Source: Prado023 sp963774745 (GTDB taxonomy: Bacteria > Actinomycetota > Actinomycetes > S36-B12 > CAIYMF01). From it: DNA of 64,000 bases. The stretch's first letter is position 1. Each line of letters opens with the position of its first letter. The notes beneath the pieces are model-generated. The model made no database searches. It was not told the origin of the DNA and worked only from the letters and a program-made list of their open reading frames with translations. Shown piece by piece: positions 41,351-50,922 of this stretch. A program made the translations under genes and the position numbers. The DNA is taken from the NCBI GenBank assembly GCA_963774745.1, contig CAVZGE010000010.1, forward strand, positions 62,001 to 126,000, given 5' to 3'.

Positions 41351-41967
41351 GGGTCCTCCAGGTTCTCGGGCGCGGTCGAGTCTGTCACCGCCTCGGCGGG
41401 GGTGTCGAGGCTCGGGGCCGGTGGGCGGGGGGTTGGACCGGCCGGTCCCAGGGGCCAACGCCCGCGGATCCGGTACTCAGGCGCAGGTCCGGTCGTCGAC
41501 TCGACCAGGGTGACCTCCGTGGGCGTCCACACCGGGCCGGCATGCGCGGAGAGCAGCGGCACCACCTCCCGCGCCTGCGCAGGACCGCCAGGGCCGCGGA
41601 CCCGACCGACGGTCACGTGCGCCCGGAACCGGCGGTCGGCGACGCGGAGCGTCCGCTGCATCCCGTCGGCCAGGGCCGCCAGCCAGGGACCGTGCTCGAC
41701 GCCGACCCAGATGACCGGGCCGAAGGAGCCGGCGCCGCTGAGGTGGATCGGACCGGGGGCGGGCAGGCCGCGGGCGATGTGGCGGGCGATCCGACGCTGG
41801 GCCGTCTCGGGTTCGGCCTGCCCGAGGAACGCCAGCGTGATGTGCCACCGTTCCGACGGTTGCCAGCGCACGTCGGGGGCGGCTGTCCGCGCCCCGTGGA
41901 CGGTGGTGGCCAGCGCGTGCCGGGACGGCGCGTCCGGCCAGATCGCGACGAAGAGTCGGCTGGTCAC
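41347..41967 (-). CDS. thpR: RNA 2',3'-cyclic phosphodiesterase (2H superfamily)
   Basis: A 2H phosphoesterase with the two catalytic H-x-T motifs, WHITLAFLG and AHVTVGRVRG, and the LFVAIWPD N-terminus of the ThpR/LigT family. The 206 residues include a Pro-rich C-terminal tail beyond the fold. It acts on cyclic-phosphate RNA ends. It is the first gene of the thpR-SRPBCC pair; GTG 41967. Confidence 0.87.
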   Translation of the reverse strand: MTSRLFVAIWPDAPSRHALATTVHGARTAAPDVRWQPSERWHITLAFLGQAEPETAQRRIARHIARGLPAPGPIHLSGAGSFGPVIWVGVEHGPWLAALADGMQRTLRVADRRFRAHVTVGRVRGPGGPAQAREVVPLLSAHAGPVWTPTEVTLVESTTGPAPEYRIRGRWPLGPAGPTPRPPAPSLDTPAEAVTDSTAPENLEDP

Positions 41968-42071
41968 CGGACCATCATCGCGCGGGCGCGGACAGGTGCG
42001 CTGGTCGTCGGTGCGCTTCGCCCGGGATCCGGGGATAGGTTGGCGGTAACACCCCTGAGCGGAGACTCCCC

Positions 42072-42329
42072 ATGACTGACGAGACGCCGACCACCGACAC
42101 CGACGTCACGACCACAGACACCGGTCCAGAGGCCGTCGCGACAGGCGAGCCTGGGGCTGCTGTGACGGATCCCGATGAGCTCATGAAGCAGAAGTACCGC
42201 GACGCCATGGCCCACAAGCACGGGGCGTCCGGGGCGGCGAAGAAGGCTCACGGCGACGCTGGCACTTCCGGACACTCGCAGAGCACCGGACCGACGCAGA
42301 AGCTGTTCCGCCGCAAGGCCGGCGGCTAG
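42072..42329 (+). CDS. DUF5302 small protein
   Basis: An 85-residue protein with a Thr/Glu-rich disordered N-terminus, then DPDELMKQKYRDAMAHK and the C-terminal TGPTQKLFRRKAGG, the conserved ends of actinobacterial DUF5302. ATG 42072 has GGAG seven nt upstream; a TAGGTT box at 42036-42041 is a plausible -10. The function is unknown. Confidence 0.8.
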   Translation: MTDETPTTDTDVTTTDTGPEAVATGEPGAAVTDPDELMKQKYRDAMAHKHGASGAAKKAHGDAGTSGHSQSTGPTQKLFRRKAGG

Positions 42330-42334
42330 CGGGC

Positions 42335-42355
42335 CAGGGAACGGTGGTTCCCCTG
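42335..42355 (+). terminator. Hairpin after DUF5302 gene
   Basis: cagggaac at 42335-42342 pairs with gttcccctg at 42347-42355 with one bulged base and a 4-nt loop, 5 bp past the stop codon. Confidence 0.5.
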
Positions 42356-42532
42356 CCAACGCCCCCCAGATCGCGTCGGGCCTGCTGGCCCATCACCGGG
42401 ATCGCGTCGGGTCTCGACGAACGCGATCCACTCGAACCCGACAGGATCCTGCGAGGCGTGCGGCCTCGCCTAGACTCGCTCATTACGGGCGTGCGGCCCG
42501 ACCCCTTCGTCCGCGGGGTCTCCGTGCCCCCT

Positions 42533-42604
42533 GGGCCTCTAGCTCAATGGTAGAGCTGCGGACTTTTAATCCGTAGGTTGCGGGTTCGAGCCCCGCGGGG
42601 CCCA
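42533..42604 (+). tRNA. tRNA-Lys (anticodon TTT)
   Basis: The cloverleaf can be folded by eye: acceptor GGGCCTC/GGGGCCC, D arm GCTC..GAGC, anticodon stem GCGGA/TCCGT with loop CTTTTAA (anticodon TTT), T arm GCGGG TTCGAGC CCCGC, discriminator A. CCA is not encoded. A TAGACT box at 42471-42476 is a possible -10. The gene marks the left edge of the accessory region; tRNA 3' ends are common integration sites, but no duplicated 3' end was found in the window. Confidence 0.95.
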
Positions 42605-42920
42605 CAGGCAACGTCGCAGGTCAGAGTGGCATTGAAGGGAAGGGTTCCTTCCCAGAGCGATCCCTTCCGTGGGGCATCTGCAGCCAAACTGCAGCCAACC
42701 AGCCAACCAGGTCATGATGCAGCGCAGGCGGCGACAAGGTTCGTCCTCTTGTCGAGGGGCGTGACGAACCCCGGTGCGAAGTCTTGCCGGCAGGCGGGAC
42801 AGTCAGGCCAGAATGACGCTCGGTCACTCGGCGGAGACTGGCTAACCCACCTTCAGCAGTGATCTTCCGAGCCGGGCCAACTTGCGAGGGGGGGTTGAAG
42901 GAATCAGGGCACCGTCGCGC
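42605..42920. other. Gene-free stretch after tRNA-Lys
   Basis: No convincing reading frame. It contains a short hairpin (aagggttccttcc...gatccctt) and a direct repeat of ctgcagccaa followed by agccaaccagccaacc, which may be decayed ends of an integrated element. No integrase gene is visible. Confidence 0.5.
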
Positions 42921-44417
42921 CTAGTCATCCGGCTTCGTGAGGTCCATACCGAGGGTGAGAGCGGCAGTCTTCAGAGCATCCCAGTTTCCGGGCACCCTGA
43001 TGAGCCGGTCGAGCTTCGGGCGCAGCTCGTGCTGCCCGTAGAAGCCGTTGGGTGAGGTGTTCTTCATCAGGTGCGCGTAGTACCGGCCAACCACCTCGGG
43101 GTGCGCGTCGATGAGTGCATAGGTCACGTGCCTCGATGCGTCCGCATGACTGCCGAATCCTGCAGTGGTCGCCTCAATGAGACCTACTGCGGTCGCGAGC
43201 TCACCCACGGGAGCGTTAGGTGCGACCGAGGCGAACGCGTCCATCTCCTTTTGCTCGAACACCACCGGGTCATCCTCAGTGCGCCCGGTCCAGAACGCGC
43301 CAAGCCACGTCGACCAGATGGCATCACGGCCGGTCTCGTCAAGAGCTTCGAGCTCCTCGGCCATGTGGTGGATCCAACGCTCGCGGTCATCGACCGGCGC
43401 GATGGCAGCGAACCGGGAAACCCACGTGTCCGCAGTGGGTGTGTCGCAGCGGACAGCGATCGAGGCGAGGAACCCTGCCCACCGGCGTCGCTGGTCGATG
43501 GTGAACGCATAGAGGTGGTCGGTGGTCTCGACGAGACCGTCGAGGAGGCCGCCGGCGGCGAGACCAGGGTTCCATCTGGCGTAGCTTAGAACGCCCCACC
43601 AGAACGGTTCCGCGACAACCGGCTCCGCCCAGTCGCGCAGCGGAAGGAGATGCTTCCGGCACCAAGGAGAGTCAGCTTGGTCCAAGTACTCCAGTCGGCC
43701 ACTGATCTGGGTCAGTGAATGAGCGCCGCGCTTCGTCCCGTCCGCCAGCGCCCGGTCCAGGAACTTTCGGTGGCGTTCGGATCCTGCCCGTCCACGAGTC
43801 GCCAGCAGCGGACCAGCGGCGGTGAAAGACCCGGAACCAGAAGTCCAGGAGGTGGCCGACCGGAACGTCATGGTCCTAGAGAGCCAGTCCTCGACCTCGC
43901 CGGGCAGGTAGGTCTCGTCGGTCTCGCAGGCATGCCAGAACGCTTCGATGAACTCATCGACACCGGGAACTTCGTCCCAATGGACGGCTTTGGTCGCAGA
44001 GGCGTGGAGCAGGAACTGTTCGACTTGGTGGTCGAGGTCCTTCAGGTTCGCGTCGACGAGGACCCCGAGGACGGCGGCCGCAGCCGCCTGGTCCTTCAGT
44101 TCACCCCAAGCGCTGACGATCGCCCCCCGGACGTCTTGCGCGTGGCTGGCGTGGGGCCACAGCTCGAGTCCGACGGTGGGCTGCTCGCGAACCGTGCTCC
44201 GCAGCATCTCGAGCGCGTCGTCGCGAGTGGGCTCGGACCCGCGCGGCGGGAGACGCTCCTCGAAACCCAGAATGAATGCGACCGCGTCAGCAGGGTCAGC
44301 GGTTGCCCTATAGGCGACTCGGTGACCGACAAAGGCGGCTGGTCCTCGACCCAGCTGACGACCACGCCACCATTGAACCCAGGACTGGTCCGGCGTGAAG
44401 TCCTTGTGGACCTCCAC
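42921..44417 (-). CDS. C-terminal part of a SIR2/DUF4020-like defence protein (intact open segment)
   Basis: A 498-residue open segment with no independent domain start; it begins inside a helix-rich region and reads as the continuation of the broken frames at 44420-46443. Tryptophan-rich helical blocks (PFWWGVLSYARWNPGLA, WSTWLGAFWTGR) and the closing HELRPKLDRL match my recollection of the DUF4020 C-terminal half of SIR2-type anti-phage proteins. GC and codon use are lower and more relaxed than in the flanking core genes. On its own it would lack the NADase-like domain, so it is probably not functional unless the upstream breaks are assembly errors. Confidence 0.55.
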   Translation of the reverse strand: MEVHKDFTPDQSWVQWWRGRQLGRGPAAFVGHRVAYRATADPADAVAFILGFEERLPPRGSEPTRDDALEMLRSTVREQPTVGLELWPHASHAQDVRGAIVSAWGELKDQAAAAAVLGVLVDANLKDLDHQVEQFLLHASATKAVHWDEVPGVDEFIEAFWHACETDETYLPGEVEDWLSRTMTFRSATSWTSGSGSFTAAGPLLATRGRAGSERHRKFLDRALADGTKRGAHSLTQISGRLEYLDQADSPWCRKHLLPLRDWAEPVVAEPFWWGVLSYARWNPGLAAGGLLDGLVETTDHLYAFTIDQRRRWAGFLASIAVRCDTPTADTWVSRFAAIAPVDDRERWIHHMAEELEALDETGRDAIWSTWLGAFWTGRTEDDPVVFEQKEMDAFASVAPNAPVGELATAVGLIEATTAGFGSHADASRHVTYALIDAHPEVVGRYYAHLMKNTSPNGFYGQHELRPKLDRLIRVPGNWDALKTAALTLGMDLTKPDD

Positions 44418-44419
44418 GA

Positions 44420-46443
44420 TGCTCGCCAGATGCGTCTGTCAAAGGCCGGTAGTCGGCGCCGGAACGAGTGAGCAGCTCATAGGCGGTGTGGCGCGGTATT
44501 GGTCTGGGAGGTCTTGGCTAGCGGGGGCGAAGGCAGCGATGAGGTCGTCGAGGGCATCCACCGGGGACGGATCAGGTGCTCGCCAGCCAGAAGGTGAAAC
44601 GTCTCCTGGGAGCTCTCACGGTTGGTTGCGAGGCCGCTCTCCAGGACAAACCGGGCCCGAGCATCGGCGTCCAGCGTGGGGGAGATGCCGACTCCGTGAA
44701 GTGCGAGGCGGTTGAGCATCGTGTGTTCGGACGCCGCCCAACCAGGTCGAGCGACCTGCTGCGCGAATGCTGCGTTCACCGACCAAAGTCGTTCGATGCA
44801 GTCGCGCGCCGCGTCGACGACGGCGTCGATCGTCTCCCGATGGTGATGATGGTCGTTCACGTGCGGCTGGATGGCCGGCGCCGTCGCCGAACTCCAACCC
44901 GAGCACCCGGCCTGTCGCCCGCTTCTCCAGGACGAGGTGATGGGTCGGGCCTGTTCGACGATGGGAAAGACCTCCAGGACAAGCGCGTCGACTCCGGCAC
45001 GAACAACCCGGCCCAGGCATTGTGAGCCGGTGAGATCCCCACGTGTGGAGACAGTCAGCCCGGAGGTGATGTAGGTGCGTTCCGACTTCAGGCGCGGAGT
45101 CAGAAGGTGGCCAAGGATGGCCAACGCTAGCTCGCGGTCATCCCACACGCCCTTCCACTCGAGCGCGTACTCGAGGTAGTCGCTCGAGCACCCCGGCGTG
45201 CTCCTGCTCCATCGAGGGCCGGTGTCGCCACCGAAGAACATACGGAGGCCGGTCCTTGCTGTACCGGTGCATCTCGATTGCGAGCGCGTTCCACAGGACG
45301 GTGCTGAGGGTGCCGCTTGACTCGGCGAACACATCCCACGCCTTCTGGCTCACGACCTCGTCCCCGAACGCGGAATTCTCGAGACGAACCACCTTGCGAG
45401 CCTGGAGCTGGCTTCGCTCCAAGGGGTCGTTCGGTCGAACAAAGCGACGAACGGTGCCTCATCGCAAATCCAGTCCGCCACCCGGGATCCGTTCGTACTC
45501 GCAGAAGAACGCGACACGGTCCAGGGACGGCGAACGGAGTCCTGAATGTTCGAGAGTTCGCCGGGGGGCGTGATCAGCGAGATCTTCTGTTCGGGGTTCA
45601 CAACCTCCCCCGACACGATCGACCGGATCCTCTGCCGATGGTCGAGGAGACCCATCTCGGCCAGGTCGGCCCACTCGGTCAGACATTGAGTGAGCATCTG
45701 GTGTTGCTTCGGCTCGTAGTCCGAGCTGTGATCCCGCAGACGCTCCCGGATCGGTCGTCCGGGTCGTCGGTGATGACGTACCGCTCCGCTCGAGGACCAA
45801 GCCCGAGTCCGAGATACCTCGATCACGACATCGGTGTGGCTGTATCCGACGAACAGCACCACGTATTCGCTGAACATTCGCTCCAAGAACCGTGCGGCCC
45901 ACGCTGCGTGGAAATACGCCTTGCTGAAGTCCCGGTCCGTGACGACCAGCAGCTCAGGCGCAGCTGCAGCTGAACCGTGGAGATACACCAGGCCCTCGAA
46001 GGCGTCCCCAAGCGGCATCGCCGGAGCCTGGAACACCTCGATCGCCGCATCGCAGTGCTCCTCCAGTTGCCGTTGCAGGTGCACGTCGTAGTTGGTCGTG
46101 ACCACACGCACCGTGCCTCGCGGCAATGCGCGCCAGCGCGTCGTGATTCCTATTCGGCTCCGACGTTGAATCGGTGACGATGCCTCTGGCTAAGCGATGG
46201 ACGTCGTACTTGTCGTCGTCGTCCAGGCTGCCCAGGTAGGCGTCGAGCTGGTGCTCCCACTCCTTAGATCTGGGATTCTCGGTCGACTGCAGCTTCCTTG
46301 CCGATTTGCTCGGCCAGTCCCATGAAGTTGGGCAAATTCGACGGCGGACCCATCGAGATTCCGGCACCCGTGAAGATGACCAGACGGCCCTCTTCATACG
46401 CCGTGAGGAGCGGTTCCGGGATGGTGATGCCGCCGAGCAACAT
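44420..46443 (-). pseudogene. N-terminal and central part of a SIR2-domain (DUF4020-type) anti-phage protein, many frameshifts
   Basis: ATG 46443 starts LLGGITIPEPLL, then LVIFTGAGISMGPPSNLPN, the NAD-binding start of SIR2. The protein then continues in other frames: KEWEHQLDAYLGSL (about 46260-46140), VVTTNYDVHLQRQLEEH with LVYLHGS and FVGYSHTD (about 46126-45830; the Asn-Tyr-Asp and His-Gly SIR2 blocks), YEPKQHQMLTQCLTEWADLA, AFFCEYERIP, LERSQLQARKVVRLENSAF, and LALAILGHLLTPRLKSERTY down to 44480. About ten frame changes of both signs are needed. With 42921-44417 this makes one gene of about 3.5 kb. SIR2 defence proteins deplete NAD+ on phage infection. The density of breaks points to decay. 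Confidence 0.65.
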
Positions 46444-46675
46444 ACTTCGTGAGCCTAGCGGCGAGATAGCCGAGCTACCTGCCGATTCACTGCTCAGGAC
46501 CGGAAACCTGGTGGCGAGTCTCATGCCCTGACAACCGCGCGAGTAGCGGGGGTCGAGTCGAGGCGCAACCCTTCCGAACAGGTCGCGGTCAGTTCAACGA
46601 GCCACAACGATGCGGGCGGGGCAGACCACCTCTGTGAGCCACACTTGTATGCACCGCTAGGTGAGGAGAACCACA

Positions 46676-47840
46676 GTGAACAGTCCCGAGGACCGGCCCC
46701 CCATGGGCCAGCCGACCGAGCAGCCCATAGGGCGCTCGGTCCAACGACTCGTCCCCCGAGGACGAGCTGGGGCCCGCCTCCTTCGGCATCAAGGAGCCGC
46801 CTTGGTTGGGACCGACGGCAGAGTCTGCACTTCGCGCAGTCATTCCCAGCTTCATGGAGGACACTTCCGCAGCGCTGTACGCGCGTTGGTGGCGGCTCGA
46901 GTGCTGCGTTCGGTCGCTTGCCTATGTCGAGCTCAGGGCGCTGCACGGGACCAAGTGGGTCGACGCCGTGAAGGCTGCGAATCTCCGTCTAGAGCAGGAC
47001 GCCGTGTACACGCACATGGCCGGCCCGGACAGCGATAACCCCCTCGCCTACCTGGACTACAGCCAGCTCGTAGACCTGGTCGAGCGCTTCTGGGACCAGA
47101 TCGGCTAGGCGTTGTTCGAGAAGGCGTCCTGGCAGGGTCGCCAGGTTGACCTCAAGAGGATCCGACACAGAATCGGACACATGCGCCGTCCACACGCTGA
47201 CGACCTGGGCCGGCTGGAGCGGGTCATACGCGATCTCGAAGGGGGGACGTTCAAGGCACTGAGCACGTACAACGACCGACGCGTCCCTGATGCCGCCCTG
47301 TACAGCGATGCGGTGATGATGGGGGTGGTGCGGGGAGCACGAGGACACGCGTCGGCTCCTGGCGCATGCGGATCGTCAGTACGAAACGCGGGTCCGATTG
47401 TGTCGACGAGTGCGCGTGCCTGGGCCGAGCGGAGCCCAGCCAGCATTTCCGGTGCCCCCGGCTACCTGTGGCACGTCGAGTTTTTCAAACGTGGTCAGGG
47501 CATCGACGTACCTGCGCTGTGGCGCGACGTCGAAGGCAGCGACGTCGGTCGACTGCTCGTGCATCTGGAAGTGCACGACGGTCATCACGTCGGGTTCGCC
47601 TTCAGCGCCGTCGACGATGAAACCGAGATCGCCGACGCGGTAGGAAGCGCCTTCGACTACGTGCTAATGAATCACGCCTACGGCCAGGAGGAAAGCCACG
47701 GCGTGGCTTGGTCGCGACGAATGCGGGACATGGATTACCGCATCGTCTCGGGTGACGGCTGGACGGTCGTTGATGAGACGACGGTGCCGATCAGCAACTT
47801 CGGTGCCGGCGGCGGGGTCACCAAACGCCCGCACGGGTGA
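46676..47840 (+). pseudogene. Swt1-family HEPN-domain protein, broken by a frameshift and a TAG codon
   Basis: GTG 46676 (preceded by GGTGAGGAG) opens a disordered leader that must gain one base near 46740 to continue as NDSSPEDELGPASFGIKEPP. Then come WRLECCVRSLAYVELRAL, LAYLDYSQLVDLVERFWDQIG, a TAG at 47106-47108, and, in the same frame, KRIRHRIGHMRRPHADDLGR, the HEPN catalytic-type RxxxxH block. A further short frame excursion (about 47335-47400, EHEDTRRLLAHADRQYETR) precedes a C-terminal domain ending at 47840. TAG probably replaces a Tyr codon (TAC/TAT). HEPN proteins are RNases often found in toxin-antitoxin and anti-phage systems. Confidence 0.65.
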
Positions 47841-48158
47841 GCCTCGACAGTCGCATGCCTCGATCAAGCACACGGCGAGCCCAGCCGTCGCGCTTAAGGG
47901 ACGCCCGAATCCCGTGCGAACCACCGTTCGGCCGTTCCGTCTGATTGGGCCCCCAAGCCCCGGGTCGGATTCCATGGCCGTCCCGGGCAGTTCTCGTGAC
48001 CGTCAGCTGGGCACATCGGATGGCGCCCTCGGGCAGTGCCTACTGACATGTCGAAGCGCCTCAGGTCCTCATTCGCTCTCGCCGACCTTGTTGAGGAGCT
48101 TCGCGCTCCGCGCGCACTTCCGCTGACATCTGGGCCCAGACGTTGTTGTCGCCTGCGC
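47841..48158. other. Gene-free stretch between convergent island genes
   Basis: No convincing coding sequence; the short open stretch from 48048 runs into the antisense of the next gene. No terminator hairpin is obvious. Confidence 0.4.
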
Positions 48159-49373
48159 CTACGCACTGGGCTCGGAATCGTCTTTCGTACGCACTAGGTA
48201 TGCGGCGGCGATTGTGGCGACTGCGCCGACGCCAACCACAGCCTTCTGCCCGGCTTCCTTCCCAGCGGTGCGGCGCTGCCGCGGATTGCCCAGAGCCTCA
48301 CGCCAAGGAACGACATCGAGGGAGCTACGCGCGGACTCGATGCCGAGCGGGGCGTGGAAGTCATCGACGATCGCGCTCGTTGCGTTGAGGGAGTCGATCA
48401 CCGAACGCGCGGCGCGAGCGTGAAGGAGGATGTTCTCGTTGGCGATACCGCCGGCGGCATCGATCCGAGTCATCAGGTGCCTCGTACCTTCCAGCACCAC
48501 TTCTCTACGCCTCTGTCTCGCAGCCGCAACTCCGCGGCGGTGCCCTTCGAGATTCTCAGGCGCCGTCGCGAGAACGTGGTCGAGTTCGACCACTCGGAAC
48601 TCGTCTTGAAGCTCGAAGCAACGCGCGAGGATGGCGAGTTGAACCCCAACCTCGCGTTCGATCTCCTTCAAGACCCGCTTCAACTCGCCGGTCTTGCTCT
48701 TGTCCTCGGCCTTGTCGGCAAGCGCACGTAGCGCAAGCAGTGCCTCCTCCTGGACGTTCAGGATCGTCTCGGACGAACCGCTCACCTTGTCCCAAAGGGT
48801 CTTGGGGTCGCCACCCAGCGCACGGATGGTCATCGCCTCGTCAATCGCCGCCGCGGCACTCCTCATCTTGGCGAGGACCGCATCGCGCTGTGCCCGGCGA
48901 ACGTCGTCTAGTTTCTCGTCGATCCTGACCAGCAACGCTCTCAGCTCCTGCGCCTCGGACTGCTGAGCGAGTTGACTCATGAGGCCACCTAGACCGGAGA
49001 GCACTGCCGGGTTCGTCAGCAACGATCCTGGGCCGTCTTCAACCTGGAGCCACTTGAGCGACTTCTTGCCCGTCTCCCCGAGCATGGCGTAGCTGATGCC
49101 GTGTTCCTTCGTCTTCATCAGACCGCCAGCGTCCTTGAGTCGCTTAGCGGACTCAGGCGTCAACTTGAGGTACATCCCGGACTGCTCGATGATGCCTGAC
49201 ACAGCGTTGGCCGCATCGGCGCCGGTCTTGGCGATGCTGCTGAGCCTCCCCAAGTCGAACTCCTGGGCCTGGTCCAGAAGGCCGACATGTTCTAGGAATC
49301 GCTCGACTGCCGACGAGTTACCAGCAACTAGAACCCCGTCACCGTCGCCTACCAGTTCGACCTCGCCTGCCAT
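48159..49373 (-). CDS. Hypothetical coiled-coil protein with C-terminal membrane segment
   Basis: A 404-residue protein that I do not recognise. ATG 49373 has GAGAGGGAG upstream. Residues 1-60 hold a short mixed domain (ELVGDGDGVLVAGNSSAVERFL), 60-135 a Gly/Ser-rich helical part, and 140-300 long Lys/Glu/Ala-rich helices likely to be coiled coil (VRIDEKLDDVRRAQRDAVLA). One hydrophobic segment near the C-terminus (AVVGVGAVATIAAAYLV) ends in a short acidic tail. It is the only clearly intact long gene of the accessory region, and its context with SIR2, HEPN and DarTG genes suggests a defence or stress role. No function is assigned. Confidence 0.7.
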   Translation of the reverse strand: MAGEVELVGDGDGVLVAGNSSAVERFLEHVGLLDQAQEFDLGRLSSIAKTGADAANAVSGIIEQSGMYLKLTPESAKRLKDAGGLMKTKEHGISYAMLGETGKKSLKWLQVEDGPGSLLTNPAVLSGLGGLMSQLAQQSEAQELRALLVRIDEKLDDVRRAQRDAVLAKMRSAAAAIDEAMTIRALGGDPKTLWDKVSGSSETILNVQEEALLALRALADKAEDKSKTGELKRVLKEIEREVGVQLAILARCFELQDEFRVVELDHVLATAPENLEGHRRGVAAARQRRREVVLEGTRHLMTRIDAAGGIANENILLHARAARSVIDSLNATSAIVDDFHAPLGIESARSSLDVVPWREALGNPRQRRTAGKEAGQKAVVGVGAVATIAAAYLVRTKDDSEPSA

Positions 49374-49592
49374 CGCTAACTCCCTCTCGCCTACCTGCCA
49401 ACCCAGTTTGCCCGCCTGCGCTCGGGGGCTCGTTCCGACCGACCGTTGTGTCGATGGTCGCAGCGGGGTCCGACATCAAACGTTCGACCGCGATGTGGAC
49501 CGTGTGCCGTCCTCGGTGGTTGGTGGGTCGATCGAGCCTATGCGGCGGCCCTGCCGTGTCAGCCCACTCAACGACGCAACTCCAACCTTCGG

Positions 49593-49817
49593 CTACGCCG
49601 AAGGTCGATCGGACCCGTCTCCCCAGAGGTCGTCGTTCCAGACTCGCTCGAATTGCGGGTCGGGGTCGGTGATGTTGTGGAATTTGCGGTGAGACATGAC
49701 CTCGACCCGGAAGCCCACCCTGTCTCTGGAGCGGATGGTCCTCGCGCAGCTCGGTGCTTCGCACTTCCATTCGTAGGTCCGAGTGAAGCGCAGGAACTTG
49801 AGCCGCGGTCGCCTCAT
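49593..49817 (-). CDS. Small hypothetical protein, possibly a gene remnant
   Basis: About 74 residues from ATG 49817 (the frame is open to 50003). YEWKCEAPSCARTI gives a Cys-x4-Cys pair, followed by VGFRVEVMSHRKFHN and a hydrophobic DPQFERVW, which reads like real protein. The TAG stop lies inside a perfect 9-bp hairpin (49585-49605, accttcggc/gccgaaggt), a sensible terminator position that supports a minus-strand gene. The family is unknown; it may be the end of a larger decayed gene. Confidence 0.35.
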   Translation of the reverse strand: MRRPRLKFLRFTRTYEWKCEAPSCARTIRSRDRVGFRVEVMSHRKFHNITDPDPQFERVWNDDLWGDGSDRPSA

Positions 49818-50271
49818 CGTGCGTCGCGCGGGGGTGAAGGAGGCATAGCCGTACGGTACGCGGCCACCGTCGAGCCGCTGCTTCGTCGCGGGGCGACCCT
49901 CGATCTTGACGGCCACCGACAGCCGGCAGAACTCGCCGACATCATCGAGAGGCTCGTAGCACTCGTGCCCTGACCTTCGTCGCAGGCGCACATGCACGCA
50001 CATGTGCCCGCGGCACTCCGCCGCGAGCTGGGCGCCTTCCGGGTGCCATAGCAGCGCCCACTGTGGGGCCGCCCGGCATCGCCCTGGAAGACGCGGGCGC
50101 TGCGCGGGCTGCGATGCGAGTCACCACCGTCGAGGCTCGATCCCGACGAGCTTCATTGGGTGATGTCGGCTGACGATGTGGCAGCGTGACATGCTGATCT
50201 GATGGACAGGTGGTCACGCACGCAGGCGCGGTCGACCCAACGCTTTGGGGGTTCCGGAAACCGGGGATCAC
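49818..50271. other. Roughly 450 bp without a confident gene, upstream of darT
   Basis: Both strands have open stretches but none with a start, ribosome-binding site and plausible protein composition. The AT content rises toward 50150-50220 (gcttcattgggtgatgtcggctgacgatgtgg), where a darT promoter may lie. Confidence 0.4.
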
Positions 50272-50904
50272 GTGTCCCCGCTTCCTGATCCCGTGCGCGT
50301 CTATCACTTCACGCATCTCCGGAACCTTCCAGGCATAATCGATGGAGGGCTTTGCTCGGATGCTGCCTGTCGCCGGGAGGGCCGCACGGAGGTTCAGATC
50401 GGTTCAGCCGGCATCAGGGAGCGGAGGCTGGAGCTCCCCGTTGGCGACGTCGGACCTGGCGGCAATGTTGGCGACTACGTGCCCTGGTACTTCGGCCCAC
50501 GCAGTCCGATGATGTTCACGCTCAGCCGGAACAACTACGAGTATCAGGGGGGCTTCGACGAGGTGGTCTACCTTGTTTCAAGCGTTCCAACGATAGTCGA
50601 GCTCGGGTGCGAGTGGATAGCCTCGGACCGCAACGCAGCCCTGACACTGGCGGAGTTCACCGACGACGAGGGCGCCCTGCGAGGTCACATCAGCTGGGAC
50701 ATCATCGCGGCCAGGTACTGGACGGACTTTGCAAATGGTGCCGACCTGCGCGCGGCGGAGTTCCTCGTGCATGGCTCCGTCCCATGGGAAGCCGTGGAGG
50801 CTATCGTGACAAAGACGGATGGTACTTGCGAGGATGTCCAGACCATGGTGGCCGGACGCCATCACTCGCCCCCGGTGTATGTCCGACGTCAGTGGTACTT
50901 CTAG
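50272..50904 (+). CDS. darT: DarT-family DNA ADP-ribosyltransferase toxin (DUF4433)
   Basis: DarT attaches ADP-ribose to thymidine in single-stranded DNA using NAD+, blocking replication; it is a toxin and phage-defence effector. The 210 residues from GTG 50272 show YHFTHLRNLPGIIDGGL (NAD-binding His near the start), VPWYFGPRSPMMF, the central SWDIIAARYW, and the catalytic Glu163 in AEFLVHGSVPW. A TTG further upstream (50245) is less likely; GGGGA precedes GTG 50272. The macro-domain antitoxin gene follows after 18 bp. The gene appears intact. Confidence 0.85.
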   Translation: MSPLPDPVRVYHFTHLRNLPGIIDGGLCSDAACRREGRTEVQIGSAGIRERRLELPVGDVGPGGNVGDYVPWYFGPRSPMMFTLSRNNYEYQGGFDEVVYLVSSVPTIVELGCEWIASDRNAALTLAEFTDDEGALRGHISWDIIAARYWTDFANGADLRAAEFLVHGSVPWEAVEAIVTKTDGTCEDVQTMVAGRHHSPPVYVRRQWYF

Positions 50905-50922
50905 ATCCATGGGAAGGCGCGC

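Noticed and set aside
48048..48197. 49-codon plus-strand ORF (MSKRLRSSFALADLVEEL...)
   Set aside because: It overlaps the 3' end of the intact minus-strand gene, lacks a ribosome-binding site, and its second half is Arg/Cys-rich antisense composition.
49446..49973. Plus-strand ORF opposite the small hypothetical at 49593-49817
   Set aside because: Composition is typical of antisense reading and it has no start context; the minus-strand reading has a Cys pair, aromatic residues and a terminator.
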